Positions 7,426 through 15,008 of a stretch of DNA of 37,988 bases are shown in pieces (positions within the stretch are counted from its first letter, which is position 1; the number at the start of each line of letters is the position of its first letter). The stretch is from a virus. The stretch is from IMG/VR virus record IMGVR_UViG_3300034524_000189, positions 1 to 37,988 of that record; one strand, written 5' to 3'. The position numbers were made by a program, and so were the translations under genes. The notes below the pieces were generated by a model, which made no database searches, had not been told where the DNA came from, and worked only from the letters and a program-made list of their open reading frames with translations.

Positions 7426-7839
7426 ATGGCTAATGAAGCTTTGGTACTTCTCTATGCCCGCGTTTACGATAACGATGCCGAGTTATTTGCTTTGGAGACT
7501 GAGGCAAAGGGTATTTTGGCTAAAGCCCTGGAGTATGCCGAGAACATCGAAAGCGACCTCAGGTTTTACCGCGAAGTTCAAGGAATGCGCGTTGCCATGG
7601 ACACAATCAAAGATGCAAAGGCATTGGTATTGCTGTTAAAGGAGGCACAAAAGGACTGCCCGGAATGTCATCTATTCCAGGGGCAATCAAACAATAAGGC
7701 GAGGGATCTAAATGACCGGGAAAATGCAAGTAAAACCACGCGGTTATTTTCTACTGGGTGTGGCGATAACTCTTATAGTGTGGCTTTTGGCAGCGAAGAC
7801 CGGCGAAGGAGGTTCGGAGTCAGGAGCGCCCGGCAGTAG
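7426..7839 (+). CDS. Small helical protein, unknown
   Basis: The first ~90 residues are helical and acidic (EALVLLYARVYDNDAELFAL, then MDTIKDAKALVLLLKEAQ) and end with CPECH. The last ~42 residues overlap the next gene by 128 nt in another frame and look like unselected sequence (Arg/Ser/Asn-rich). The start ATG 7426 follows GAGGGGCGGTAAGG. Function unknown. The real protein may be functional only up to about residue 95. Confidence 0.5.
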   Translation: MANEALVLLYARVYDNDAELFALETEAKGILAKALEYAENIESDLRFYREVQGMRVAMDTIKDAKALVLLLKEAQKDCPECHLFQGQSNNKARDLNDRENASKTTRLFSTGCGDNSYSVAFGSEDRRRRFGVRSARQ

Positions 7840-8269
7840 CTTGGAAACTATATCTTCAGAGACATTCGCCAGCGGAAACGATCACTCCGCCGCCTTATCT
7901 AACCGTAATATCCATGCCCTTCTGTTACCTGAAGGAACAACGTTGATTATGGAGGCAACAGCCTATACTTCGGACTATGAAAGCACTGGGAAAAAACCTG
8001 GAGATCCGGACTATGGCATAACCTTTTCCGGGTTGCCGGCTATGCGGGGCGCTGTGGCGGTTGATCCCGATGTCATTCCCCTCCATTCTGTGCTATTGAT
8101 AGAAGGATATGGTTACGCGGTGGCGCTGGACACAGGTTCGGCCATTAAAGGCAACAGGTTGGACGTTTACTTTGATGACCCGCAAAAAGCCAAGGCCTGG
8201 GGTCGGCGGCAGGTCGAGGTTCGGCTAATTTCCCGTGGTGGGGTGAGGGAAAGCAATGGGCAAAGGTGA
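7712..8269 (+). CDS. Membrane-anchored 3D-domain protein (lytic transglycosylase-like)
   Basis: An N-terminal hydrophobic segment (residues ~11-27, GYFLLGVAITLIVWLLA) acts as a signal anchor; a Ser/Gly-rich linker follows; the C-terminal half is a 3D domain, named for three aspartates: TAYTSDYESTG, AVDPDVIPLHSVLLIEG and VALDTGSAIKGNRLDVYFDD. The fold is shared with MltA-type transglycosylases and Bacillus YabE/YuiC, so it may cut or remodel peptidoglycan outside the membrane, in lysis or as a cell-wall enzyme. ATG 7712 follows GGCGAGGGA, 128 nt inside the preceding gene. Confidence 0.75.
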   Translation: MTGKMQVKPRGYFLLGVAITLIVWLLAAKTGEGGSESGAPGSSLETISSETFASGNDHSAALSNRNIHALLLPEGTTLIMEATAYTSDYESTGKKPGDPDYGITFSGLPAMRGAVAVDPDVIPLHSVLLIEGYGYAVALDTGSAIKGNRLDVYFDDPQKAKAWGRRQVEVRLISRGGVRESNGQR

Positions 8270-8534
8270 TATGCAGCGACTTAAGTCACGCCTACGGGCG
8301 CTGCGCCAGCAATGCGACAACGAGAAGCAAGAGGCGGTTAAAGCAGGATTTCAAGCTGCCGTGATGATGGCCGGGGAGTACCTGATGAAGCACTACCATT
8401 GGGAGGAAAGCAAAATAAGGGAATTTATCCACGGGCTTATGAATTATACCTCTGCCAAATTGGAGAGGCGGGCCATTTCGCCCGAAATAGAAAATTCCAG
8501 CAAGGAGGGGATAACAGGTGAACGTGTTCTTTGA
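8256..8534 (+). CDS. Small helical protein, unknown
   Basis: A 92-residue basic, helical protein without recognised domains (RLKSRLRALRQQCDNEKQEA, then a hydrophobic AAVMMAGEYLMK). ATG 8256 follows GAGGG and overlaps the end of the 3D gene by 14 nt; its own end overlaps the next GTG start by 17 nt. It resembles the many small early proteins of phages and no function can be assigned. Confidence 0.5.
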   Translation: MGKGDMQRLKSRLRALRQQCDNEKQEAVKAGFQAAVMMAGEYLMKHYHWEESKIREFIHGLMNYTSAKLERRAISPEIENSSKEGITGERVL

Positions 8535-8913
8535 TGTAGACGGCACCATAGCGGCTCTACGGCCGCCACATTCTGTGAGGCCTGGTTGCCTGGAACTGTT
8601 CCGGCTGTTAAAAGCCGAGGGTCGTCGGGTTTTCCTCTGGTCCGGCGCCGGGGTAGAGCACGCCAGAAGATTTGCCCGTCTACACGGTTTGGATAAATAT
8701 CTTGACGGTTATTACGAAAAGGGCGCCCGGATCACACAGGGCGACAAGCCGCATGTTTGCATTGACGACCATCCTTATGACATACCCTTGGGAGTTGTAG
8801 GGGTGGTAGTAGAACCATTTCTTTTCCCTTCAGGCGAGGCGGAAGATAATCTTGTGCGGGCGGTGCGGTCTTTTCTCCAGGAGCTTAATCTTCCCGGGGA
8901 GGATATGGCATGA
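8518..8913 (+). CDS. HAD-family phosphatase
   Basis: A compact haloacid-dehalogenase hydrolase. Motif I is FFDVDGT (nucleophile D6 and acid/base D8), motif II is the LWSGAG serine, and the acidic Mg-binding motif is CIDDHPYD. There is no cap domain. It lies just upstream of dCMP deaminase and dNMP kinase, so nucleotide or 5'-phosphate hydrolysis is likely; a 3'-phosphatase of DNA or RNA ends is another possibility. GTG 8518 follows AAGGAGGGGATAACAG. Confidence 0.8.
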   Translation: MNVFFDVDGTIAALRPPHSVRPGCLELFRLLKAEGRRVFLWSGAGVEHARRFARLHGLDKYLDGYYEKGARITQGDKPHVCIDDHPYDIPLGVVGVVVEPFLFPSGEAEDNLVRAVRSFLQELNLPGEDMA

Positions 8914-9284
8914 AGTGCCCCAAGTGCGGGAAGGAAGCCAATAAGCTAACCTACGGAATGCAGCGCCAACCGGACCGCTACTTTTGCCCGGAGTGTTGTA
9001 TTGAGTTTACCAAGACTGTCATCTATAAGCTTACCGAGGACGGAGGCTATAAGAAAATGCTAATTAAAGAAGAACGTCTAGAGACCGTCGGCCGGACCTG
9101 CCTGATTATCAAGTACAGTAACGGTGACACCGAGACCGTTTCTGATGTGGAAAAACTGGGTAACGTTGGCGGGTGGATGGTCATACAGATGGCTGGTGGC
9201 GAACAGATGCTGATCAACGGGGATAACGTTTTCTCCATCACTGAAGTTAGGGCAATTTCCAATCGTCGTGTCAAAGGAGCTTAA
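8910..9284 (+). CDS. Zinc-ribbon protein, unknown
   Basis: A 124-residue protein. The N-terminus is a Cys4 zinc ribbon (CPKCG ... CPEC, residues 3-6 and ~26-29), typical of nucleic-acid-binding proteins. The remaining ~80 residues appear beta-rich (TCLIIKYSNGDTETV) without a known family. It overlaps the HAD stop as ATGA, indicating coupled translation. Confidence 0.6.
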   Translation: MKCPKCGKEANKLTYGMQRQPDRYFCPECCIEFTKTVIYKLTEDGGYKKMLIKEERLETVGRTCLIIKYSNGDTETVSDVEKLGNVGGWMVIQMAGGEQMLINGDNVFSITEVRAISNRRVKGA

Positions 9285-9286
9285 TC

Positions 9287-9751
9287 ATGGGACGGTATGA
9301 GGGCAGGCCTTCGTGGCGGGAGACTTTCATGGCCGTAGCCCGGACTATGGCGGCACGCAGTACCTGCCTCAGGCGCCGGGTTGGAGCGGTCCTGGTGATA
9401 GATAACAGACTGATAGCTACAGGATACAACGGCGCGCCCAAAGGACTCCCTCACTGCCGCGAGGTGGGTTGCCTACGGGATAAGTTAGGGGTCAATTCCG
9501 GCGAGAGGCACGAATTATGCCGGGGCGTACACGCCGAAGAGAACTGTATTATTCAGGCTGCCGTGTTCGGTGTTGGTACTCAGGGTGCCGAGATCTACGT
9601 CACCCATCAGCCCTGCAGCATGTGCGCTAAGACCCTGATAAACGCCGGCATAAAGGCCATCTACTTCGCCGACGGGTACCCGGACGATATGACGCAGCGG
9701 TTGTTGAGCGAGGCGGGAATTCACTTTGAACGGATCGAGGTGGACCGATAA
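9287..9751 (+). CDS. dCMP deaminase
   Basis: Deaminates dCMP to dUMP, feeding dTMP synthesis. The zinc/catalytic motif is H82-A-E84-E and P109-C110-S-M-C113; the substrate-side motif GYNGAPKGLPHC (46-57) is also typical. Extra His/Cys residues (H75, C78) match the second zinc site of phage and ComEB-type enzymes. 154 residues is a normal length. ATG 9287 is right after the previous gene, and its TAA overlaps the next ATG, so it is cotranslated with the dNMP kinase. Confidence 0.92.
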   Translation: MGRYEGRPSWRETFMAVARTMAARSTCLRRRVGAVLVIDNRLIATGYNGAPKGLPHCREVGCLRDKLGVNSGERHELCRGVHAEENCIIQAAVFGVGTQGAEIYVTHQPCSMCAKTLINAGIKAIYFADGYPDDMTQRLLSEAGIHFERIEVDR

Positions 9752-10317
9752 TGAGGATAATGCTTTTAGGTAAGGCCGGGGCGGGTAAAAGCACCACTGC
9801 GGAATATCTGGTTAAGAAATATAGTTTCGAGAGGTATGCTCTGTCTGATAAGCTCAAAGAGATTGCCCGCGAACTATTTCCCCATCATGGCAAAAACAGG
9901 ACCCTTTATCAGGACCTGGGGACCAAAATGCGGGAGATAGATCCGGAAGTCTGGATTAGATACCTTCACCGCAAGATTGAAGACGAAGCTTTTCCCGATG
10001 TTGTGGTTGAGGACATTAGGTATAGGAACGAATTCGAGTTTTTTGCCGGCCAGGGCTTTGAGCCGGTACGCTTGAACTGCAATTATGAGACCAGATTGGC
10101 CAGGCTTAAAAAGCGTGACGGCAAGGTGGATTTGGAGCGGCTTAACCATATCTCTGAAACTGAACTCGACCATTTGACGGTACTAGAAATTGACAATAAC
10201 GGGGAACTCCAAGATCTCTATCGTCAGATTGACACCTGGATGGGGCATTTCCACAACATGGTTCAAACAGTAAAGATGCCTTTCAAACATTCTAGAGTGA
10301 AACATGGCGGGAGGTAA
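9751..10317 (+). CDS. Deoxynucleoside monophosphate kinase-like P-loop protein
   Basis: A P-loop kinase that probably phosphorylates dNMPs. It has Walker A GKAGAGKST at residues 7-15, then YALSDKLKEIARELFP, the VVVEDIRYRNEFEFF segment typical of phage dNMP kinases and a lid-like KRDGK region. The pairing with dCMP deaminase supports a role in building the dNTP pool during replication. The start overlaps the previous stop (TAATG). The C-terminal ~20 residues (VKMPFKHSRVKHGGR) are a basic tail. Confidence 0.85.
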   Translation: MRIMLLGKAGAGKSTTAEYLVKKYSFERYALSDKLKEIARELFPHHGKNRTLYQDLGTKMREIDPEVWIRYLHRKIEDEAFPDVVVEDIRYRNEFEFFAGQGFEPVRLNCNYETRLARLKKRDGKVDLERLNHISETELDHLTVLEIDNNGELQDLYRQIDTWMGHFHNMVQTVKMPFKHSRVKHGGR

Positions 10318-10321
10318 TAGC

Positions 10322-10543
10322 ATGATCGAGATTATTAAGCGGCCCAATGGGCACGAGCATGTTAAGGAACGGCTTGCAGGTCAACGGGCCCAAGTAAGCT
10401 ACAACAGCGATGGCCATCTTGCAGTGAGACTCTTGGGATCTGACGGAGATATTCTGGTCGTGATGTCCAAGTCGGCTTCGGATGAGGTTATCGCATTCTG
10501 CCAAAAGCAGTTGGCCGGAAGGGAAAGACGATTCCCATTTTAA
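10322..10543 (+). CDS. Small protein, unknown
   Basis: A 73-residue protein with a likely beta-hairpin core (AQVSYNSDGHLAVRLLGSDGDILVVMS) and a C-terminal helix ending in a basic tail. ATG 10322 follows GGGAGGTAATAG. Similar short proteins are common between early phage genes and no function can be given. Confidence 0.55.
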   Translation: MIEIIKRPNGHEHVKERLAGQRAQVSYNSDGHLAVRLLGSDGDILVVMSKSASDEVIAFCQKQLAGRERRFPF

Positions 10544-10619
10544 GAGAGACCAGCGTGGTGATCATAAGATAGACATCAATCCGGGCAAACCCGAGGAACT
10601 AAGGTGGGGTTGTAAGGCC

Positions 10620-12152
10620 ATGACACAGGAATTTAGTGTGCTGCATTTATTCTGCGGTATCGGTGGAGCGGCCCTGGGTTTTCAGCAGGCGATATCAGAA
10701 TACAAGGGAGTGGTCGGCAGGTTTCGGACATTGGCCGGGGTAGACGTTGACGAGGAGGCCTGTCAGGATTTCGAGGCGTTGACCGGGGCGCCGGCCGCGC
10801 AGATTGACTTGTTCAGCCGGGATGATTATAAGGCTTTCCACGGTCATGAGCCGCCGGCAGACTGGCGGGAAGCTACCGCCGATGATCTCTTTGCAGCAAC
10901 AAGAGGCGAGTGCCCTGACGTGGTTTTTCTTTCGCCCCCATGTAAGGGTTTTAGCGGTCTACTCCCGGGCCAGAAAGCCACCAGCGCAAAGTATCAGGCA
11001 CTCAACCGCTTGGTGGTGCGTGGATTGCGGCTGACCATAGAAGCGTTCCAGGATGATTTACCATCGGTGATAATGCTGGAGAACGTCCCGAGGATTACCA
11101 GCCGCGGGCAAGGACTGCTGCAGGAAGTTAAACGCCTCCTGGGCGCCCACGGTTACCTATTCCACGAAGGATACCATGACTGTGGGGAAATCGGCGGCCT
11201 GGCGCAGAGACGCAAACGGTACCTATTGATCGCTCGAAACCAGCAAAAAATGAGTGCGATTGTTTATCGGCCTTCTATACGACGGGTGCGGGCCATCGGT
11301 GAGGTGTTGGGGCCGCTGCCCTTACCAGACGACCCGGCAATGGGCCTCATGCACCGCCTGCCCAGGCTTCAGTGGAAAACATGGGTTAGGTTGGCTCTTA
11401 TTCCTGCGGGCGGGGACTGGCGGGACCTTGATAAGATTGCACTCGACCAGTACCGGCTGGAGTATGTTCCACGGGATGGCGCTTTTCGGGTTGGACGGTG
11501 GAATGAGCCAGCTACAACAATCACCGGTTCGGCCAGCGTGCGGGGGAGTAACGCCATGGCCGCCATCGCAGACCCCCGCCTACCCCATAGAGATAACCGC
11601 CATCCGGCTGTTTACCAGGTAGTCAAGTGGGATAAGCCCGGACCCTGCGTGACGGGCACCAGGTTCGGAAGCGGAGCGCCGGCGGTGGCCGACCCAAGGC
11701 TTTCCTGCCGACCACGAAACGGCGCCTATAAGGTCCAGGCCTGGGACCAGCCATCGGCGACAGTTATTGGAGCTAACGATATCCACGCCGGTGCAGCAGC
11801 CGTGGCAGATCCCCGCATCCCGACTGATAATGAGAGGCCGGACCCGCCCCCAGTGATTATCGCCCTTGACGGGACATGGCACAGGCCCCTCACTACCTTG
11901 GAATTGGCGGTTCTCCAGGGGTTTCCGGCGGTTATGCCGGACGGCAAGCCCCTGATTTTGGCCGGGAATTCTGATGCCCGCTGGCGGGAGCGAATAGGCA
12001 ATGCGGTACCCCCGCCGGCTGCCCGGGCCATTGGAGAGCAGATACTTTTCGCCCTAATGGTGAGCGCCAAGGGCGAGTGGGCCTTGGGAAGCACAGGAAT
12101 TTGGGTCATTCCGAATAATGATGCCGAAATAAGGGATGTGGTAACGGCGTGA
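10620..12152 (+). CDS. DNA cytosine-5 methyltransferase with triplicated segment
   Basis: A 510-residue C5 methyltransferase that probably protects phage DNA from restriction. Motif I LHLFCGIGGAALGF (8-21), catalytic motif IV PPCKGFSG (106-113, C108), ENVP (154-157), motif VIII QRRKRYLLI (196-204) and motif X GNAVPPPAARAIG are all present. Between VIII and X lie three ~40-residue repeats (about 288-322, 330-361, 369-400), each of the form V..WD.P...TG......G..AVADPRL, in place of an ordinary target-recognition domain. The start is ATG 10620, preceded by GGTGGGG, directly before the conserved core; the in-frame sequence upstream to 10482 overlaps the previous gene. Confidence 0.92.
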   Translation: MTQEFSVLHLFCGIGGAALGFQQAISEYKGVVGRFRTLAGVDVDEEACQDFEALTGAPAAQIDLFSRDDYKAFHGHEPPADWREATADDLFAATRGECPDVVFLSPPCKGFSGLLPGQKATSAKYQALNRLVVRGLRLTIEAFQDDLPSVIMLENVPRITSRGQGLLQEVKRLLGAHGYLFHEGYHDCGEIGGLAQRRKRYLLIARNQQKMSAIVYRPSIRRVRAIGEVLGPLPLPDDPAMGLMHRLPRLQWKTWVRLALIPAGGDWRDLDKIALDQYRLEYVPRDGAFRVGRWNEPATTITGSASVRGSNAMAAIADPRLPHRDNRHPAVYQVVKWDKPGPCVTGTRFGSGAPAVADPRLSCRPRNGAYKVQAWDQPSATVIGANDIHAGAAAVADPRIPTDNERPDPPPVIIALDGTWHRPLTTLELAVLQGFPAVMPDGKPLILAGNSDARWRERIGNAVPPPAARAIGEQILFALMVSAKGEWALGSTGIWVIPNNDAEIRDVVTA

Positions 12153-12385
12153 TTGATTGGGTTAATCTTTCAGCTGAAGAAATAAGGACAAAAGGCCGGA
12201 AGATCATGGAACAGAGAACAGTTTTAGGCGGCGAATATGGGGTCTATCTTTACAAGGGTTATTTAGTGCAGATAGATGAGGTAGATGGCGATATAGTGAT
12301 TGCCCTAAAGGACGGTCAAGTGGTTTGGGTGCATCCTGTTACCGGCCGCGGCTTGAGTATCGCAAAAGCGGCAGGAATCGTTTAA
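12149..12385 (+). CDS. Small protein, unknown
   Basis: A 78-residue, probably beta-rich protein (GEYGVYLYKGYLVQIDEVDG) with no recognised family. Its GTG start overlaps the methyltransferase stop as GTGA, so it is translationally coupled to it and may be a partner of the enzyme or simply the next gene in the operon. A structured non-coding stretch begins 3 bp after it. Confidence 0.5.
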   Translation: MIDWVNLSAEEIRTKGRKIMEQRTVLGGEYGVYLYKGYLVQIDEVDGDIVIALKDGQVVWVHPVTGRGLSIAKAAGIV

Positions 12386-12387
12386 AT

Positions 12388-12513
12388 TCGGAGCGGCAGC
12401 GTGACGAGATAACGCGATCCCCGCAACGAGGGCAAGAGTATGATCCCGCCAGTGCTACGAAGTAGCGGGAGACGGCGCGAGGGGCCAGGAGGGGCAGGAC
12501 CTCCCCGCTCCGT
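12388..12513 (+). ncRNA. Structured RNA element (candidate, unnamed)
   Basis: A gene-free stretch that folds well by eye. The closing stem P1 is CGGAGCGG (12389-12396) with CCGCTCCG (12505-12512). Inside are hairpin P2 GCGT/ACGC (12399-12402/12412-12415); P3 GATC/GATC (12416-12419/12442-12445) enclosing CCC/GGG; P4 CCG/CGG (12446-12448/12473-12475) with CCA, then GCTAC-GAA-GTAGC; and P5 GGAGG/CCTCC (12488-12492/12500-12504). The layout of P2-P4 recurs at 35995-36094. I do not recognise the family; it could be a cis-regulatory element for the truncated methyltransferase or a stable small RNA. Confidence is in the fold, not in a function. Confidence 0.6.
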
Positions 12514-12546
12514 TTGATACCAGAAAAGTATTGGGAGATGGTGCCG

Positions 12547-12933
12547 GTGAAGCTACACCACAGGTTTTATCTTGGGGATTGTCGGTCGATTATGGCTGAC
12601 CTACCAGATGCTTGTGTGGACCTCGTTATTACCGATCCTCCCTATGGAGTGGCTAACGACACCGTGATTATGCGAAACAACGGTACGGTTTGGCATAGTC
12701 ATGATTTTGGTTGGTGGGATTACTTTAAGGACGATAGCGAGTTCATAGCATTTACTGATAGTTGGGTTAAGGAAGCGGCCAGGTTACTCCGGCCCTGCGG
12801 GTCCTTTTACTCATTTTTTCCTAAAGAAAAGATATACATTCTGGTACAACAGAAGTTACGGTGGGAAGTATCTGAACCAGAAGTCATTCCGGAGATACCC
12901 CGAAAAAAGGCGAAAGGAGATTATTATGAGTAA
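12547..12933 (+). CDS. Truncated DPPY DNA adenine methyltransferase
   Basis: The N-terminal part of an N6-adenine/N4-cytosine methyltransferase: FYLGDCRSIMADLPDACVDL, then the catalytic motif TDPPYG, then a helix and ARLLRPCGSFYSFFP. Intact enzymes are roughly 230-300 residues and end in an SAM-binding FxGxG motif; here only 128 residues remain, with a short basic tail, and no FxGxG is present. It is therefore probably inactive or a decayed gene. GTG 12547 has GGGAG at a good distance; TTG 12514 would add 11 residues. It lies directly after the structured RNA. Confidence 0.6.
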   Translation: MKLHHRFYLGDCRSIMADLPDACVDLVITDPPYGVANDTVIMRNNGTVWHSHDFGWWDYFKDDSEFIAFTDSWVKEAARLLRPCGSFYSFFPKEKIYILVQQKLRWEVSEPEVIPEIPRKKAKGDYYE

Positions 12934-13522
12934 TGCGGAAGAACGTATAAAACGATATCGTCCGATGGTCCAAAGGATTAGATTTAACGCGTTTGCTAAC
13001 CCGGTAGATGGGACCATGGAAAACCATATCCGATCGCTGCCGTTGCGCATGATGGATGTACCAGGCATTACATGTCCGGATGCCCTTGTCCGTGTAACAA
13101 TGGCCTTTGAAATAGGCCTGCATCAGTGCGGTTGGTGGAAAAATTCGGATTACGACCGAGCTTTGCACCTTGGGTTGTCTATCCAAGGAGTCATAACCCC
13201 TTTAGGTTCGCGTTACTACAAGCGCACCGGATTGATACCGTTAGACTACGAATCGGGGCGTAAGGCGCAATCATTCGGTTTGGAGGAACCACCCCGGGAA
13301 GAAGTAAGGCATTGGGCGGAGTTGGCTTTCTCTGATCTGCATCCCATGGCACTGCGATGGCTCTGGAAAGAACCGGCGGTAAATATTAAAGGTGTGGTAC
13401 ATCTGAGGTTATTTTTCAATAAACAGGGGCAGCCCATCCTGCCAGAGGGCGAAGTATATCACTTAAAGCCATGGAAGGATGGTACAAGCCCTGAAAAAGT
13501 ATTCAGTAGAGTGGGGACTTAA
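12926..13522 (+). CDS. Unknown phage protein
   Basis: A 198-residue protein I do not recognise. It is Trp/His-rich with a few Cys, no transmembrane segment and no obvious catalytic motif. It is not the missing C-terminal half of the upstream methyltransferase: no FxGxG or SAM-binding segment is present. ATG 12926 overlaps the preceding gene by 8 nt and follows AAAGGAGA. Confidence 0.55.
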   Translation: MSNAEERIKRYRPMVQRIRFNAFANPVDGTMENHIRSLPLRMMDVPGITCPDALVRVTMAFEIGLHQCGWWKNSDYDRALHLGLSIQGVITPLGSRYYKRTGLIPLDYESGRKAQSFGLEEPPREEVRHWAELAFSDLHPMALRWLWKEPAVNIKGVVHLRLFFNKQGQPILPEGEVYHLKPWKDGTSPEKVFSRVGT

Positions 13523-13555
13523 CCCCAAAGCGCATGATTTACGGAGGTAGAGAAC

Positions 13556-14563
13556 ATGAGAGGATCCAAAATAGAGTGGACTGATATGGTCTGGAACCCT
13601 ACTTCCGGCTGCAGCAAGGTCAGTGCGGGGTGCCAGAATTGCTATGCCGAGCGGTTTGCCCGGCGTCTGGCTGGCAGGTGCGGTTATCCGGCTAATAATC
13701 CATTTCAAGTAACATTGCACCCGAAGCGGTTAGAAGAGCCACTTCATTGGCGGAAGCCAAAACGAGTATTCGTTAACTCAATGGGTGACCTTTTTCATGA
13801 GGCCGTTGATGAGAAGTTTATCGCCAAGGTTTTTGCCATCATGGACTTGGCCAGGCAACATATCTATTGTATCCTCACAAAACGTCCTGGGCGGGCTTTT
13901 CAATTACTAACTGACGAGGATTTTCAATTCCATGTTGGCTGGTTTCAATCGCAGGTGGTAAGAGAATTTGGCCTACCAAAGCCGGAACAAGTCGGCCCCT
14001 GGCCTCTTCGCAATGTATGGCTTGGTGTAAGCGTAGAGAACCAAGAGGCCGCCGACGAGCGAATACCTCTGCTGCTCCAGACTCCTGCGGCGGTGCGGTT
14101 CATCAGCGCAGAGCCACTGCTTGGGCCAGTGGATTTAGAACTATACTTGCCTTACCATAATCATCCGCTTAAGGACGAATGGCACCGCAATGGTTACCAC
14201 ATTCGCCGGCTAAACATCGGTATAACCGAAGGAACCCTGGACTGGATCATATGTGGTGGAGAAACCGGCCCAGGTGCCCGCCCCATGCACCCGGATTGGG
14301 CGCGGATCTTACGAGATCAAGCAGTTACTGCAGGCATACCCTTTTTCTTCAAATCCTGGGGAGAATGGGTACCTTATCGAGACAACGGCCCATTGCCTCC
14401 TGAATGCAGTTATGTATCTTACGATGGGCAAATTCGGCCAGGGGATGCAGAAGATTTGGATACCGACGCCTGCATGGGGCGAGTTGGGAAAAAACGCGCC
14501 GGCCGCCTTCTTGACGGCCGGACGTGGGATGAGTACCCGATGGAAGGTGGCCCACTGCTATGA
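13556..14563 (+). CDS. DUF5131 (phage Gp37/Gp68 family) protein
   Basis: A member of the phage Gp37/Gp68 family (DUF5131). The hallmark is at the N-terminus: KIEWTDMVWNPTSGC followed by KVSAGCQNCYAE, placing C19, C26 and C29 in a C-x6-C-x2-C arrangement that could hold an Fe-S cluster. Later family marks are NSMGDLFHEAV, TKRPGRAFQLL, NVWLGVSVENQEAAD, ISAEPLLGPVDL and IICGGETGPGARPMHPDW. The family has no established reaction; a radical-SAM-like or nucleic-acid role is guesswork. ATG 13556 follows GGAGGTAGAGAAC. Confidence 0.9.
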   Translation: MRGSKIEWTDMVWNPTSGCSKVSAGCQNCYAERFARRLAGRCGYPANNPFQVTLHPKRLEEPLHWRKPKRVFVNSMGDLFHEAVDEKFIAKVFAIMDLARQHIYCILTKRPGRAFQLLTDEDFQFHVGWFQSQVVREFGLPKPEQVGPWPLRNVWLGVSVENQEAADERIPLLLQTPAAVRFISAEPLLGPVDLELYLPYHNHPLKDEWHRNGYHIRRLNIGITEGTLDWIICGGETGPGARPMHPDWARILRDQAVTAGIPFFFKSWGEWVPYRDNGPLPPECSYVSYDGQIRPGDAEDLDTDACMGRVGKKRAGRLLDGRTWDEYPMEGGPLL

Positions 14564-14715
14564 ACGATTTCACCTCATGGACGATGTTTAACGTGTTCTG
14601 GGCAATCCCAATAATAATGCTGCTCGTCATTGCAAGTCAATTGCAGGATTGGCAGAACAGACCGCAAAAACCGCTGAGAGGCAGGCGGAAATACCGTCGT
14701 AAATCCTGGAACTGA
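14560..14715 (+). CDS. Small membrane protein
   Basis: A 51-residue protein whose start overlaps the DUF5131 stop as ATGA. Residues ~10-26 are hydrophobic (FNVFWAIPIIMLLVIAS), a likely single transmembrane helix, and the C-terminus is very basic (RGRRKYRRKSWN). The positive tail suggests it stays in the cytoplasm. It could be a small membrane effector or holin-like peptide. No family recognised. Confidence 0.5.
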   Translation: MNDFTSWTMFNVFWAIPIIMLLVIASQLQDWQNRPQKPLRGRRKYRRKSWN

Positions 14716-14781
14716 ATCTGCGAAGGAGAGAAGGAGAATGGCGAATGAAAGGGCATTACTGGACCTAGGAGGAATTTCCCG

Positions 14782-15006
14782 ATGGGCTTACGGGAACGCG
14801 CAACAGATGACGCCCAGCTTTTTCTCGGGGCGAACGGGCATGATTATGTAGTGTCCAGGCGCCGGGAGGCAGTTGCCGAGGTAGCCAAAGCCATCGGACG
14901 CAGAAGCGGGATTTACTACCGTGCGGATTTTGATGTGTGGGCAATAAGGATCAGGAACAAACGCGACAAGAAGGCGGTGCGTAATTTATTTGGCAAGGGT
15001 GAATAA
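14782..15006 (+). CDS. Small basic protein, unknown
   Basis: A 74-residue basic protein (SRRREAVAEVAKAIGRRSGIYY) of unknown function. ATG 14782 follows CTAGGAGGAATTTCCCG. Its size and charge suit a nucleic-acid-binding accessory protein. It stops two bases before the methyltransferase start at 15009, so it probably shares its message. Confidence 0.5.
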   Translation: MGLRERATDDAQLFLGANGHDYVVSRRREAVAEVAKAIGRRSGIYYRADFDVWAIRIRNKRDKKAVRNLFGKGE

Positions 15007-15008
15007 GA

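Noticed and set aside
12445-12475. Resemblance of CCCGCCAGTG...CGGGAGACG to part of a cobalamin riboswitch
   Set aside because: The rest of the cobalamin core (B12 box, GCCACTG arm) is missing, and the second element at 35995 does not share the resemblance.
14738-14851. 37-codon frame with a good ribosome-binding site before the gene at 14782
   Set aside because: It overlaps the start of a longer gene with its own good site and has no recognisable character; it may only lead ribosomes to that gene.
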